DNA of 21,082 nucleotides from Fibrobacterota bacterium (GTDB taxonomy: Bacteria > Fibrobacterota > Chitinivibrionia > Chitinivibrionales > FEN-1185), in the NCBI GenBank assembly GCA_003165595.1, contig PLWQ01000033.1:1-21082 (forward strand), in the 5' to 3' direction. Below the pieces are notes generated by a model that did not search any database, was not told where the DNA came from, and worked only from the letters and a program-made list of their open reading frames with translations. Shown here piece by piece: positions 7,733-14,551 of the stretch (its first letter is position 1; each line of letters starts with the position of its first letter). The translations under genes and the position numbers were made by a program.

Positions 7733-8276
7733 GGGCGCCCCGCCGCTTCGCGGCGGCGGCCCTCCTTACACGCTCGGCCATTCGGCCTCGGTGCCGGTCC
7801 GCCCCGATGGCCTTCGGCCGGGGTCGGCCGGCCCTGCGCTCCAGCGCACGTTCCAGTCCTGCCTGGCGCTTGGCAGCAGGTTGATTCCACAATTGTCAAG
7901 CTCGTTATTGCGAGCACAGCAGCTGACCGTTTTCCGTCCCCCTCTCTCTGTCGGAGAGGGGGCGCCGGGGGTGAGGTCACGGAGGATGCGGAAACTGCAG
8001 GGCATCCTCTCGCCATCAGCGCCATACCGAAAGTCATTTGTCAGTCCCGCGGCGAGACTTCATTCGGGATTTTGAATTGCATCTTGTTTTGCACTGCCGC
8101 GTAGCGGCGTACCAATGAGGTTGCGTTGCAAAGGTCTGACGGCGCGTTTTGTGAAGCAAAACGCCTTGCCGCAGACCTTTGCAGGAAGGGGTATGGGTGC
8201 AGATCACCTCGCGCCGATCTGCGGCGCGAGGAAGCTGCACCCTAGGGGAAACCGCCTGCGGTTTCCCCACCAACAG
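7733..8276 (+). repeat. Structured intergenic element, copy R1
   Basis: This element fills the gap between the GNAT and PglC-like genes and begins within ten bases of the GNAT stop. Its 5' core has GGGCG, a stem CCGCCGC/GCGGCGG (7740-7756), GCTCGGCC...GGCCTCGGTGCCG, then GGTCGGCCGGCCCTGCGCTC and a CCACAATTGTCAAG box. A second repeat, the E block (7921-8023), is embedded. The 3' module (8096-8276) has GCCGC/GCGGC, an 11-bp stem (8128-8138 with 8172-8182), a stem GGGTGCAG/CTGCACCC enclosing CCTCGCGCC/GGCGCGAGG, and the palindrome GGGGAAACCGC/GCGGTTTCCCC followed by ACCAACAG. Copies R2, R3 and R4 share this plan. No credible reading frame spans it. Confidence 0.85.
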
Positions 8277-8318
8277 CTCTTACGTTTGTAATTTCAATAC
8301 TCAAAGCATCGACGTAAT

Positions 8319-8939
8319 ATGAACCCTTTATCAAAGCGCCTGTTCGACATCCTGGCCTCATTCCTCGGCCTGACCATACTCTTTGTCCCGTTCCTGGTCG
8401 TGGCCCTCATCATCAAAATCACCTCGCCCGGCCCTGTGCTGTTCCGGCAGAAAAGAATCGGCCGATGGGGCAAAGAATTCACCATTATCAAGTTCCGCAC
8501 CATGCGTCCCGGCGCGGAGCGCGGCGGAACCATAACCACGGCGGGCGACCGGAGAATTACGCCGATAGGCCGCATCCTCAGGCGTTTCAAGCTCGACGAG
8601 TTTCCTCAACTATGGAACGTGCTCATCGGCAGAATGTCCCTTGTCGGGCCCCGGCCCGACATGCCGGGCTATGCAGACAGGCTCCAGGGCGCCGACCGCA
8701 GGATACTGGAACTGAGGCCCGGCATCACCGGACCGGCATCGCTTTACTTTCGCAACGAAGAAAAGCTGCTCGCGGCCCGGGCCAACCCGCAGGATTACAA
8801 CGATACGGTTGTCTGGCCCGCCAAGGTCGCCCTCAACCGCGCGTACCTGGAAAACTGGAGCTTCCGGCGGGACATAGGATATATTTTAATTACGGTGGTA
8901 CCGGTGCTTAACAAATGGATCAGACTTGTTTCAAAATAG
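8319..8939 (+). CDS. PglC-like monotopic phosphoglycosyltransferase (bacterial sugar transferase)
   Basis: This 206-residue protein is a small, single-domain bacterial sugar transferase (PF02397). It would move a sugar-1-phosphate from UDP-sugar onto undecaprenyl phosphate, the committed first step of glycan assembly at the inner membrane. One hydrophobic re-entrant segment lies at residues 12-35 (ILASFLGLTILFVPFLVVAL). The signatures SPGPVLFRQKRIG, FTIIKFRTM and DEFPQLWNVLIGRMSLVGPRP follow. The essential Asp-Glu dyad is D93-E94, the same numbers as in characterised Campylobacter PglC. Its length also matches the PglC class rather than the longer WbaP/WcaJ type. The ATG at 8319 has no strong ribosome site. 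Copy R1 ends 42 bases upstream, so R1 is likely in or near its leader. Confidence 0.93.
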   Translation: MNPLSKRLFDILASFLGLTILFVPFLVVALIIKITSPGPVLFRQKRIGRWGKEFTIIKFRTMRPGAERGGTITTAGDRRITPIGRILRRFKLDEFPQLWNVLIGRMSLVGPRPDMPGYADRLQGADRRILELRPGITGPASLYFRNEEKLLAARANPQDYNDTVVWPAKVALNRAYLENWSFRRDIGYILITVVPVLNKWIRLVSK

Positions 8940-8942
8940 AGA

Positions 8943-9387
8943 AAAAGGCCTGGGCGTTACCCGGCCTATGGCCGGGTCGGTCTCCCTGCGGGCTCGGCCC
9001 TAGGCCTCGGTGCCGCCCGTCACAATGTCGCTTCGCGCCGTGGTCGGCCGGCCCCGCGCTCCAGCGCGCCTTTCGGTCCACCTAACGCTTGGCACAAAGT
9101 TGATGCAACATCTGTCAAGGTCGGCCAACGCGACATGAGAGTATGTAATCAGGCCAAGGATGATAGCCCAAGAGCGTCGCCGCCCAGACGTTCTTGTCTT
9201 TGGCGAAATCCGGCTTCGGTCACCACGATCGCTCGTGGGTGCCCCCTAGCCGCAGATTGATTCTTGCAGCAGTACTCTCTTGGGGGTCACCCAGGAGGGC
9301 ATGCGCCCGCCCAACAGCAAGGGCGGAAAGCGCCGGAAGACCGGCGGCACGCCGGGCTGAAGCGAGGGGGAGACTTCCCCCACCAAA
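8943..9387 (+). repeat. Structured intergenic element, copy R2
   Basis: This copy fills the gap between the PglC- and PglE-like genes and begins a few bases after the PglC stop. Its core aligns with R1 and R3: GGGCG, the stem CCCGGCC/GGCCGGG (8960-8976), GCTCGGCCctaGGCCTCGGTGCCG, and GGTCGGCCGGCCCCGCGCTC. These lead to CGCTTGGCACAAAGTTGATG. Its 3' part differs from R1. It has a hairpin near 9238-9295 (GGGTGCCCCC with GGGGGTCACCC), a block GCCCGCCCAAC...GGGCGGAAAGCGCC shared with R3, and an end palindrome GGGGGA/TCCCCC followed by ACCAAAACA. The element stops about 25 bases before the aminotransferase ATG. Confidence 0.82.
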
Positions 9388-9411
9388 ACAACCTTGTCCA
9401 AGCCAATCACC

Positions 9412-10548
9412 ATGAAATCCACCTTTCCCCGCATCTATCTAAGCCCTCCCCATATGTCCGGCCGCGAGCTCGACTTTATCCACGACGCCTTTGCCTCAAA
9501 CTGGATAGCGCCCATCGGCCCGCATGTCGATGCGTTTGAAAAGGAATTCTGCCGGGTAACCGGCGCGCCGTTCGCCGCGGCGGTGAGTTCGGGCACGGCC
9601 GCGCTTCACCTTGCCCTGCTGCTGGCGGATGTGGGTCCCGGCGACGACGTCGCGTGTTCAACCTTTACATTTGCGGGAAGCGCGTTTCCCATCGTATACC
9701 GCGGCGCGACGCCGGTTTTCGTCGACTCCGAAGAACAATCCTGGAACATGGACCCTCGGCTTCTCGAAGACGCAATGGTCGACAGAAAGAAAAAGGGGAA
9801 GCGGGTGAAGGCGGTTGTGGTTGTGCATTTGTACGGGCAAAGCGCCGACCTCGATGAGATTGCCGTCATTTGCGGCCGTCACGATAGTATCCTTATCGAA
9901 GACGCGGCGGAATCGCTCGGCGCGACATACAAGGGGAAAACCACCGGCACCATGGGCCGCATCGGGATATTTTCCTTCAACGGGAACAAGATCGTCACCA
10001 CCTCCGGCGGAGGCATGCTGGTTTCCGGAGACACAGCGCTGGTTGACAAAGCGCGATTTCTCGCCACGCAGGCGCGCGACCCTGCGCCGCACTACGAACA
10101 CTCGTGTGTCGGCTACAATTACAGGATGAGCAACGTTCTCGCCGGTATCGGCAGGGCCCAGCTTGGCGTTTTGCAGGAGCGGGTGGCGGCAAAGCGGCGG
10201 ATTTTTGCGGCATACCGCGAGGCCCTGTCCCCAATGCCGGGATTCGACTTCATGCCCGAAGCGGACTGGGGCGTACCCAACCGGTGGCTCACCTGTGTTA
10301 CCATCGATCCGGCCAAGGCAGGGTTCTCGGCAGAAGACGTGCGGCTCAGGCTCGAAGCGGCAAACATCGAAGGCCGGCCGTTGTGGAAACCCATGCATCT
10401 GCAGCCGGTCTTTTCCGGCGCGCCCGCATTTGTCAACGGAATTTCTGAAGAACTATTTGCAAAAGGGCTGTGTTTGCCGTCCGGTACGGCAATGACAAAT
10501 GAAGACTTGGAAAGGGTGATTGCGTGCGTAAAGAGTGTGGGAAAGTAA
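9412..10548 (+). CDS. DegT/DnrJ/EryC1/StrS-family sugar aminotransferase (PglE-like)
   Basis: This 378-residue protein is a PLP-dependent sugar aminotransferase. It would transfer an amino group, usually from glutamate, to the C4 ketone made by the downstream 4,6-dehydratase. Family features in order are the N-terminal IYLSPPHMSGREL, the cofactor loop SSGTAALHLAL, DVACSTFTFAGSA, VVHLYGQSAD, the IEDAAESLGATYKGK Asp, and FSFNGNKIVTTSGGGML with the PLP-binding lysine at residue 193. The substrate-side GYNYRMSNVLAGIGRAQLG and a normal C-terminal end follow. An in-frame TTG at 9394 is possible, but the family N-terminus begins at the ATG at 9412. No clear Shine-Dalgarno site is visible for either start, which is notable so close to repeat R2. 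The exact sugar is not determinable. Confidence 0.93.
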   Translation: MKSTFPRIYLSPPHMSGRELDFIHDAFASNWIAPIGPHVDAFEKEFCRVTGAPFAAAVSSGTAALHLALLLADVGPGDDVACSTFTFAGSAFPIVYRGATPVFVDSEEQSWNMDPRLLEDAMVDRKKKGKRVKAVVVVHLYGQSADLDEIAVICGRHDSILIEDAAESLGATYKGKTTGTMGRIGIFSFNGNKIVTTSGGGMLVSGDTALVDKARFLATQARDPAPHYEHSCVGYNYRMSNVLAGIGRAQLGVLQERVAAKRRIFAAYREALSPMPGFDFMPEADWGVPNRWLTCVTIDPAKAGFSAEDVRLRLEAANIEGRPLWKPMHLQPVFSGAPAFVNGISEELFAKGLCLPSGTAMTNEDLERVIACVKSVGK

Positions 10549-10584
10549 GTGAGAAGTGGCGGATTTCCAGCAATTGTATAGTGA

Positions 10585-11069
10585 CTTGCTGGAGGGAAAA
10601 CCGCGCGCGGTTTCCCCTGGCCCCCGGCTTCCGGCGTTGCACGCCGGCGATCCGGGGGCACACCCCATCCAGCAGAAACGTGCGCGAGGCGCAACGCTTG
10701 CGCATTGCGCGCGTCACGTTTCCGCAACGCTTTCTCATTGGAACGCCGCTTCGCGGCTGTGAGGGTAAAACGGAGCAACACAGCAATTGCTCCCGCGCAG
10801 CAGACCTTGACAATTGTGGAACCAATCTTTTGCCCTGCGTTAGGTGGACCGCAGCTTGCGCCCGCCCAACTGGAAGGGCGGAAAGCGCCGCGAGAGCGCA
10901 GGGCCGCCTGACCCGGGCCATGAGGCCATAGGGCAGGCGGCACCGAGGCCATTGGCCGAGCCTGTAGGGAGACCGGCCCCGCGCAGCGGGGCAACGCCCA
11001 AATCTTTTCTGGCTCGGAGCGCCCAGCATGAGGGCGTATAGCGGCGCTTGCGGTTTCCCCACCAGCAAG
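10585..11069 (-). repeat. Structured intergenic element, copy R3 (reversed), with terminal inverted repeats
   Basis: This 485-bp element is the most complete copy and lies in reverse orientation. Its ends are inverted repeats: CTTGCTGGAGGGAAAACCGC at 10585-10604 against the complement of 11050-11069, 18 of 20 matching. Read on the minus strand, it contains GGGCG, the stem CCCCGC/GCGGGG (10977-10991), GCTCGGCC...GGCCTCGGTGCCG, the CCACAATTGTCAAG box, then the 3' module. That module has GCCGCGAAGCGGC, an 11-bp stem (10715-10725 with 10672-10682), the nested hairpin GCCCCCGG/CCGGGGGC, and the GGGAAAACCGC palindrome. It carries no transposase. An extra TCCAGCAA at 10566-10573 pairs with its left end. 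No target duplication is obvious. Confidence 0.87.
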
Positions 11070-11094
11070 AAATCATTTGAACGGAGCATTTATT

Positions 11095-12978
11095 ATGGCA
11101 GTACCATTCCCCAATCTTATTGTAAGATACCGCATCGTCGTCATCATCCTCATGCACGCTCTCTTTGCCGCGGCCGCGCTGTTCTTCTCGTTCCTGCTGC
11201 GCTTCGATTTTACCCTTGGATGGAGCCCCTATCCGGATTTCTTCTTCCGGGCGCTTCCAATCAACGTGGTGATTTTTCTGGTTTGCGCGGGCGGTTTCAG
11301 GCTTTACCAGGGGATCTGGCGGTACGTGAGCGTGGACGACCTCAAGGACATCCTCCAGGCATCCCTTCTTTCTTCCATTGTATTCGTGATGATAATAACG
11401 CTCAGCGGCAAGTTCACCTGGTTCCCGCGTTCCATTTTTGTGATGAATTTTGTGTTCCTCGTGGTGCTCTCCGGCGGTACCAGGTTTGCAATAAGGATTT
11501 TTCGCGAATCCTTTGCTCCCCAGAGCGATACTGCCCGTAATGTCTTGATTGTCGGCGCGGGCGCGGTGGGCAACGAGGTGGCAAAGACCCTCAAATCGGT
11601 CAAGAACAAGCAGTACATCCCGGTGGGATTTATCGACAAAGACGAATCCATGCGCGGAAAGCGCCTGCAGGGACTGCGGGTGCTCGGTGATATCTCCAAT
11701 ATCAAGCAGCAGATCAAAAAGAACCGCATTCATGAGGTGTTCATCGCCATACCCGAAGCCACCAACAAACTGGTGAGCGAGATCATCGAATCGTCGAAAA
11801 TTCCCGACTGGGAAGTGAAATTCAAGATCGTCCCGTCGATGCTCGACATCATGAGCGGCAAGTACCAGCTCAACCAGATTCGCGACGTGTCAATCAACGA
11901 CCTCCTGTCGCGGCCCAACATCACGCTCGACGACACGCACGTTCGCAAACAGCTCGCGGCGAAGACCATCCTCATCACCGGAGCGGGCGGGTCCATCGGC
12001 TCCGAGCTTTCGTACCAGGTGGCGGCATACCGGCCGGCCCGCATCATACTGCTAGATTCATGCGAACAGAATGCCTATAACGTGGACCAGGATCTCAAGT
12101 GGCACCACAAGGACATCGTGATCCACACCGTGGTGGGGAACATGCTCGACGTCGGGTTCATGGACCTGCTCATGCGGCAGTATCCCGTCGATTACATCTA
12201 CCACACCGCGGCCTACAAGCACGTTCACCTCATGGAATGGAACCCGCTCGCCGCGCTCAAGAACAACGTGCTGGGCACGGCCATGCTCGCGGCCCTGGCC
12301 GAGAAGCACGGCGTCAAGCAATTCGTGATGATATCCACCGACAAGGCGGTGAATCCGAGAGGAATGATGGGAATTTCGAAGCGTCTTGCCGAGCGCGTGG
12401 TGCTGGAGCGCCACAAGTCGGGTACCCTGTTCAACATCGTGCGGTTCGGCAACGTGCTCGGGTCGAGCGGCAGCGTTATACCGCTGTTTCAGAAGCAGAT
12501 TCGCGACGGCGGGCCCGTCACCGTTACGAGCCCGGAAACTCGCCGGTTTTTTATGTCCATTCCGGAGGCGGTGCAGCTCGTGTTGCAGGCGTCAACGCTC
12601 AACGAGTCAAATGCGATCTTTATGCTCGAAATGGGCGAGCCGGTGAGGATCGTCGATCTTGCCAAGAACCTTATCGAACTGTCGGGTCTCAAAGTGGGCG
12701 CCGACATCGAAATCGTTTTCACCGGGATGCGGCCGGGCGAAAAGATTCACGAGGAGCTGCTCACCGCCTCGGAGAATCTTGTCCTGACGCCGTTTGACAA
12801 AATCCGGCTTCAGAGAAACGAGAATTTCGACCCGGACCGCATTGAGCGGTTTGTCCACGACCTCAAATCGAACGTTGAGCTCGGCAATGTGCGGGCAATG
12901 TACGACGATATACAGGATCTCATCCCGGAAATGACCGGGCCCACGTTCGACGAAATGCTTAAAAACATGTTTGCGTGA
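11095..12978 (+). CDS. Membrane-anchored NDP-sugar 4,6-dehydratase (PglF/WbpM/CapD family)
   Basis: This 627-residue protein is a long-type SDR dehydratase that converts UDP-GlcNAc to a 4-keto-6-deoxy sugar, the first step toward bacillosamine-like or related sugars. Residues 10-140 hold about four membrane helices. A first Rossmann domain follows (NVLIVGAGAVGNE, near 149-161), then the catalytic SDR domain with TGAGGSIG (G296) and YHTAAYKHVHLMEWNP. The Met-x3-Lys of this subfamily replaces the usual Tyr-x3-Lys (M425, K429 in MMGISK, with S414 upstream). RFGNVLGSSGSVIPLF and GMRPGEKIHEEL are also present. The ATG at 11095 has GGAG 8 bases upstream; the upstream in-frame TTG at 11077 lacks such a site. 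Some family members also epimerise C5. Confidence 0.95.
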   Translation: MAVPFPNLIVRYRIVVIILMHALFAAAALFFSFLLRFDFTLGWSPYPDFFFRALPINVVIFLVCAGGFRLYQGIWRYVSVDDLKDILQASLLSSIVFVMIITLSGKFTWFPRSIFVMNFVFLVVLSGGTRFAIRIFRESFAPQSDTARNVLIVGAGAVGNEVAKTLKSVKNKQYIPVGFIDKDESMRGKRLQGLRVLGDISNIKQQIKKNRIHEVFIAIPEATNKLVSEIIESSKIPDWEVKFKIVPSMLDIMSGKYQLNQIRDVSINDLLSRPNITLDDTHVRKQLAAKTILITGAGGSIGSELSYQVAAYRPARIILLDSCEQNAYNVDQDLKWHHKDIVIHTVVGNMLDVGFMDLLMRQYPVDYIYHTAAYKHVHLMEWNPLAALKNNVLGTAMLAALAEKHGVKQFVMISTDKAVNPRGMMGISKRLAERVVLERHKSGTLFNIVRFGNVLGSSGSVIPLFQKQIRDGGPVTVTSPETRRFFMSIPEAVQLVLQASTLNESNAIFMLEMGEPVRIVDLAKNLIELSGLKVGADIEIVFTGMRPGEKIHEELLTASENLVLTPFDKIRLQRNENFDPDRIERFVHDLKSNVELGNVRAMYDDIQDLIPEMTGPTFDEMLKNMFA

Positions 12979-12979
12979 T

Positions 12980-13759
12980 ATGCTCAATTTTATTGCCAAG
13001 GTTGTTCCTGTTTTTATTTATCCGGTCGGCGTGGCCGGGGCGTGCGCGGGCATCGCCGGAATCGCCGCAGTGCGGAGAAGGAAAAGAGTTGCCGCTGTCC
13101 TGGCGTTTCTCTCTGTGGCAGTGTTGTGGTTCTTTTCGACGCCGCTGGTCTCCTATTCCCTGTTGCGGACGCTGGAAAGCAAATTCGATCCTTCTCCGGA
13201 CCTGCCCAAGGTGCCGGCAATCGTGCTGCTCGGCGGCTGCACCAAGCCCGCGGTTCCCCCGCGCGCAACGGTGGAAGTAAGCTGCGCGGGCGACCGCATT
13301 ATCCATGCCGCCCGGCTGTTCAAACAGGGGCTGGCGCCGCTGATTATTTGCACCGGCGGCAAATTATCGTTTGTCCACGATTTCCCCGGATCAGAGGCGC
13401 GCTGCATGGCAAGCGTCCTGGAGAGCGATCTCGGCATAGATTCGTCGGCGATCGTCGTCGAGACCAAGGCGGAGAACACTCACGATCACGCGCCGCGCGT
13501 GGGAGCCATGCTTGCGGCCCGGGGCGCCCCCAGGGAGATTATTCTCGTCACCAGCGCAGCGCACATGTACCGTGCCGTCAAGGTATTCCGAAAATTCGGG
13601 TACGTGGTGCATCCCTCACCCGCCGATTTCGAGGCCGAGGCGCGGTTTCAATGGAACCTGCTGGCGTTTCTTCCCAGCGCCGATGCGCTGTTCGAATCCA
13701 CGAATGCCCTGCATGAGTATTACGGGTTGGTTGCATATAAGATACTGGGGTGGATTTGA
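12980..13759 (+). CDS. YdcF/ElyC/SanA-family membrane protein (DUF218)
   Basis: This 259-residue protein has two N-terminal membrane helices (about residues 5-28 and 38-56) followed by an extracytoplasmic DUF218 domain. Family signatures are AIVLLGGCTKP, DRIIHAARLFKQG, IICTGGK, SEARCMASVLESDLGI, ENTHDHAPRVGAML and IILVTSAAHMYRAVKVFRKFG. In enterobacteria, ElyC of this family affects undecaprenyl-phosphate-dependent envelope synthesis. The biochemical reaction is not established. The ATG begins one base after the dehydratase stop codon, so translation is coupled. That pairing fits a role in the same lipid-carrier glycan pathway. A TTG at 12971 would overlap the upstream gene by 8 bases and is a less likely start. 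Confidence 0.88.
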   Translation: MLNFIAKVVPVFIYPVGVAGACAGIAGIAAVRRRKRVAAVLAFLSVAVLWFFSTPLVSYSLLRTLESKFDPSPDLPKVPAIVLLGGCTKPAVPPRATVEVSCAGDRIIHAARLFKQGLAPLIICTGGKLSFVHDFPGSEARCMASVLESDLGIDSSAIVVETKAENTHDHAPRVGAMLAARGAPREIILVTSAAHMYRAVKVFRKFGYVVHPSPADFEAEARFQWNLLAFLPSADALFESTNALHEYYGLVAYKILGWI

Positions 13760-13819
13760 AAGGGAAGCGAGCAGCGAGGAGCGAGAAGGGGTAAGAGGTT
13801 CGCATTCTGCTTTGACAAG

Positions 13820-13955
13820 CCGCCCCCCGGCCCCCTAAGGGGCGGTAGGAGCATTCCTCATTCATCGAAATGAGGGAAGTACAATCGTGCCGGTAGCGCT
13901 CCCTCAGGGAGTTGGAGGGGATTTTCTTTGTAACTTCCTCAGTCGAGCCCCCCGG
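13820..13955. repeat. Hairpin-rich intergenic repeat between convergent genes
   Basis: The gap between ydcF-like and pncC-like genes contains CCGCCCC/GGGGCGG arms (13820-13845), CCTCATT/AATGAGG arms (13856-13875) and CTCCCT/AGGGAG (13899-13911). A GTTGGAGGGG segment and GAGCCCCCCGGCCC follow. The wording resembles palindromic repeats common in environmental bacterial genomes. The location between convergent genes would allow a bidirectional terminator, but there is no clean T tract after any stem. Confidence 0.55.
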
Positions 13956-13980
13956 CCCGGAAGTGGGAAGTAAGAACCCC

Positions 13981-14060
13981 CAACGCTTTAACACTCCAAC
14001 GCACTAACGCACCAACGCTCTAACACTTCAACTTTTCAACCTCTCAACTCTTCAACTTCT
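13981..14060. repeat. Degenerate octanucleotide tandem repeat (ten units)
   Basis: From 13981, every eighth base begins a unit starting CAAC or TAAC. Ten consecutive units stay in phase (for example CAACGCTT, TAACACTC, CAACGCAC, TAACGCAC, CAACGCTC, TAACACTT, CAACTTTT). The array runs through the stop codon of the pncC-like gene and encodes its last eight or so residues (EEVEELRG end). Period 8 is not a multiple of three, so it is a DNA repeat rather than a peptide repeat. Confidence 0.85.
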
Positions 14061-14551
14061 TCAATCATCCTCTTCAAAGCCTCCCGTACCGCCTGCATCC
14101 TTATCTCCCGCCTGCTTCCCCGAAAGCGATATTCAAAACTCCGCACGTTGTTGCCCGCCGCAATTCCCACGTAAACCAGTCCCACCGGTTTTTTCTTTGT
14201 GCCCCCGCCGGGTCCGGCAATGCCCGACACGCTCATTGCGCAATCGGAATTGAACAGCCGCTTTGCTCCCGCAGCCATTGCCGCGACCGTCTCGGCGCTT
14301 ACGGCTCCTTTGCTTTGGAGAACGCGGGCGGGTACGCAAAGCAGCCGGCGTTTTACCTCGTTGGAATAGGCAATCACGCCTCCCTTGAAATACGCCGAAG
14401 ACCCTGCAATACCCGTTATTTCGGCGCCCACCATGCCGCCGGTGCACGATTCCGCAACCGACACGGTGAGGCTGCGGCCGGCAAGCAGGCGGCCCAGCAG
14501 CCGCGCAAGCGCAACGGGAGACGCAGGGCTCGTGGCTTCGGCTCGGGTCAC
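14036..14551 (-). CDS. pncC: CinA C-terminal-type nicotinamide-nucleotide amidase
   Basis: This 171-residue protein is a stand-alone CinA C-terminal domain, which deamidates nicotinamide mononucleotide to nicotinate mononucleotide in pyridine-nucleotide salvage. Motifs are VAESCTGGMVGAEITGIAGS, with the ESCTGG serine (S35) thought to be catalytic, then YFKGGVIAYSNEVKRRLL, KGAVSAETVAAMA, SVSGIAGPGG and KPVGLVYVGIA. The start is the GTG at 14551, whose GTGA overlaps the znuB-like stop by 4 bases. The reading frame extends further upstream, but only as a shadow of the permease gene. The last residues are encoded by an octanucleotide repeat array. Its position at the end of a zinc operon is unexpected; co-transcription seems certain from the overlap. 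Confidence 0.93.
   Translation of the reverse strand: MTRAEATSPASPVALARLLGRLLAGRSLTVSVAESCTGGMVGAEITGIAGSSAYFKGGVIAYSNEVKRRLLCVPARVLQSKGAVSAETVAAMAAGAKRLFNSDCAMSVSGIAGPGGGTKKKPVGLVYVGIAAGNNVRSFEYRFRGSRREIRMQAVREALKRMIEEVEELRG

Noticed and set aside
8245-8268. Restriction- or Rho-independent terminator-like perfect palindrome as an isolated signal
   Set aside because: The same palindrome with the same ACCA-type tail ends other copies of the element, so it is better read as the element terminus than as a stand-alone terminator.
7733-9387. CRISPR array or regular spaced repeats
   Set aside because: The repeated blocks are long, irregularly spaced and internally paired. There are no short direct repeats with uniform unique spacers and no cas gene.
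9194-9415. Short protein encoded within repeat R2, with similar peptides in R3 and R4
   Set aside because: Peptide similarity between copies follows from DNA similarity. Indels between copies break the frame and the stems, not the codons, are conserved.
10119-10994. A 291-codon minus-strand open frame crossing repeat R3
   Set aside because: It runs antisense through the conserved end of the aminotransferase gene and then into paired stems. Other element copies do not preserve the frame, so it is not a gene of the element.
10840-11733. A 297-codon minus-strand open frame
   Set aside because: Most of it is the complement of the well-supported dehydratase gene. No start, ribosome site or recognisable domain supports it.
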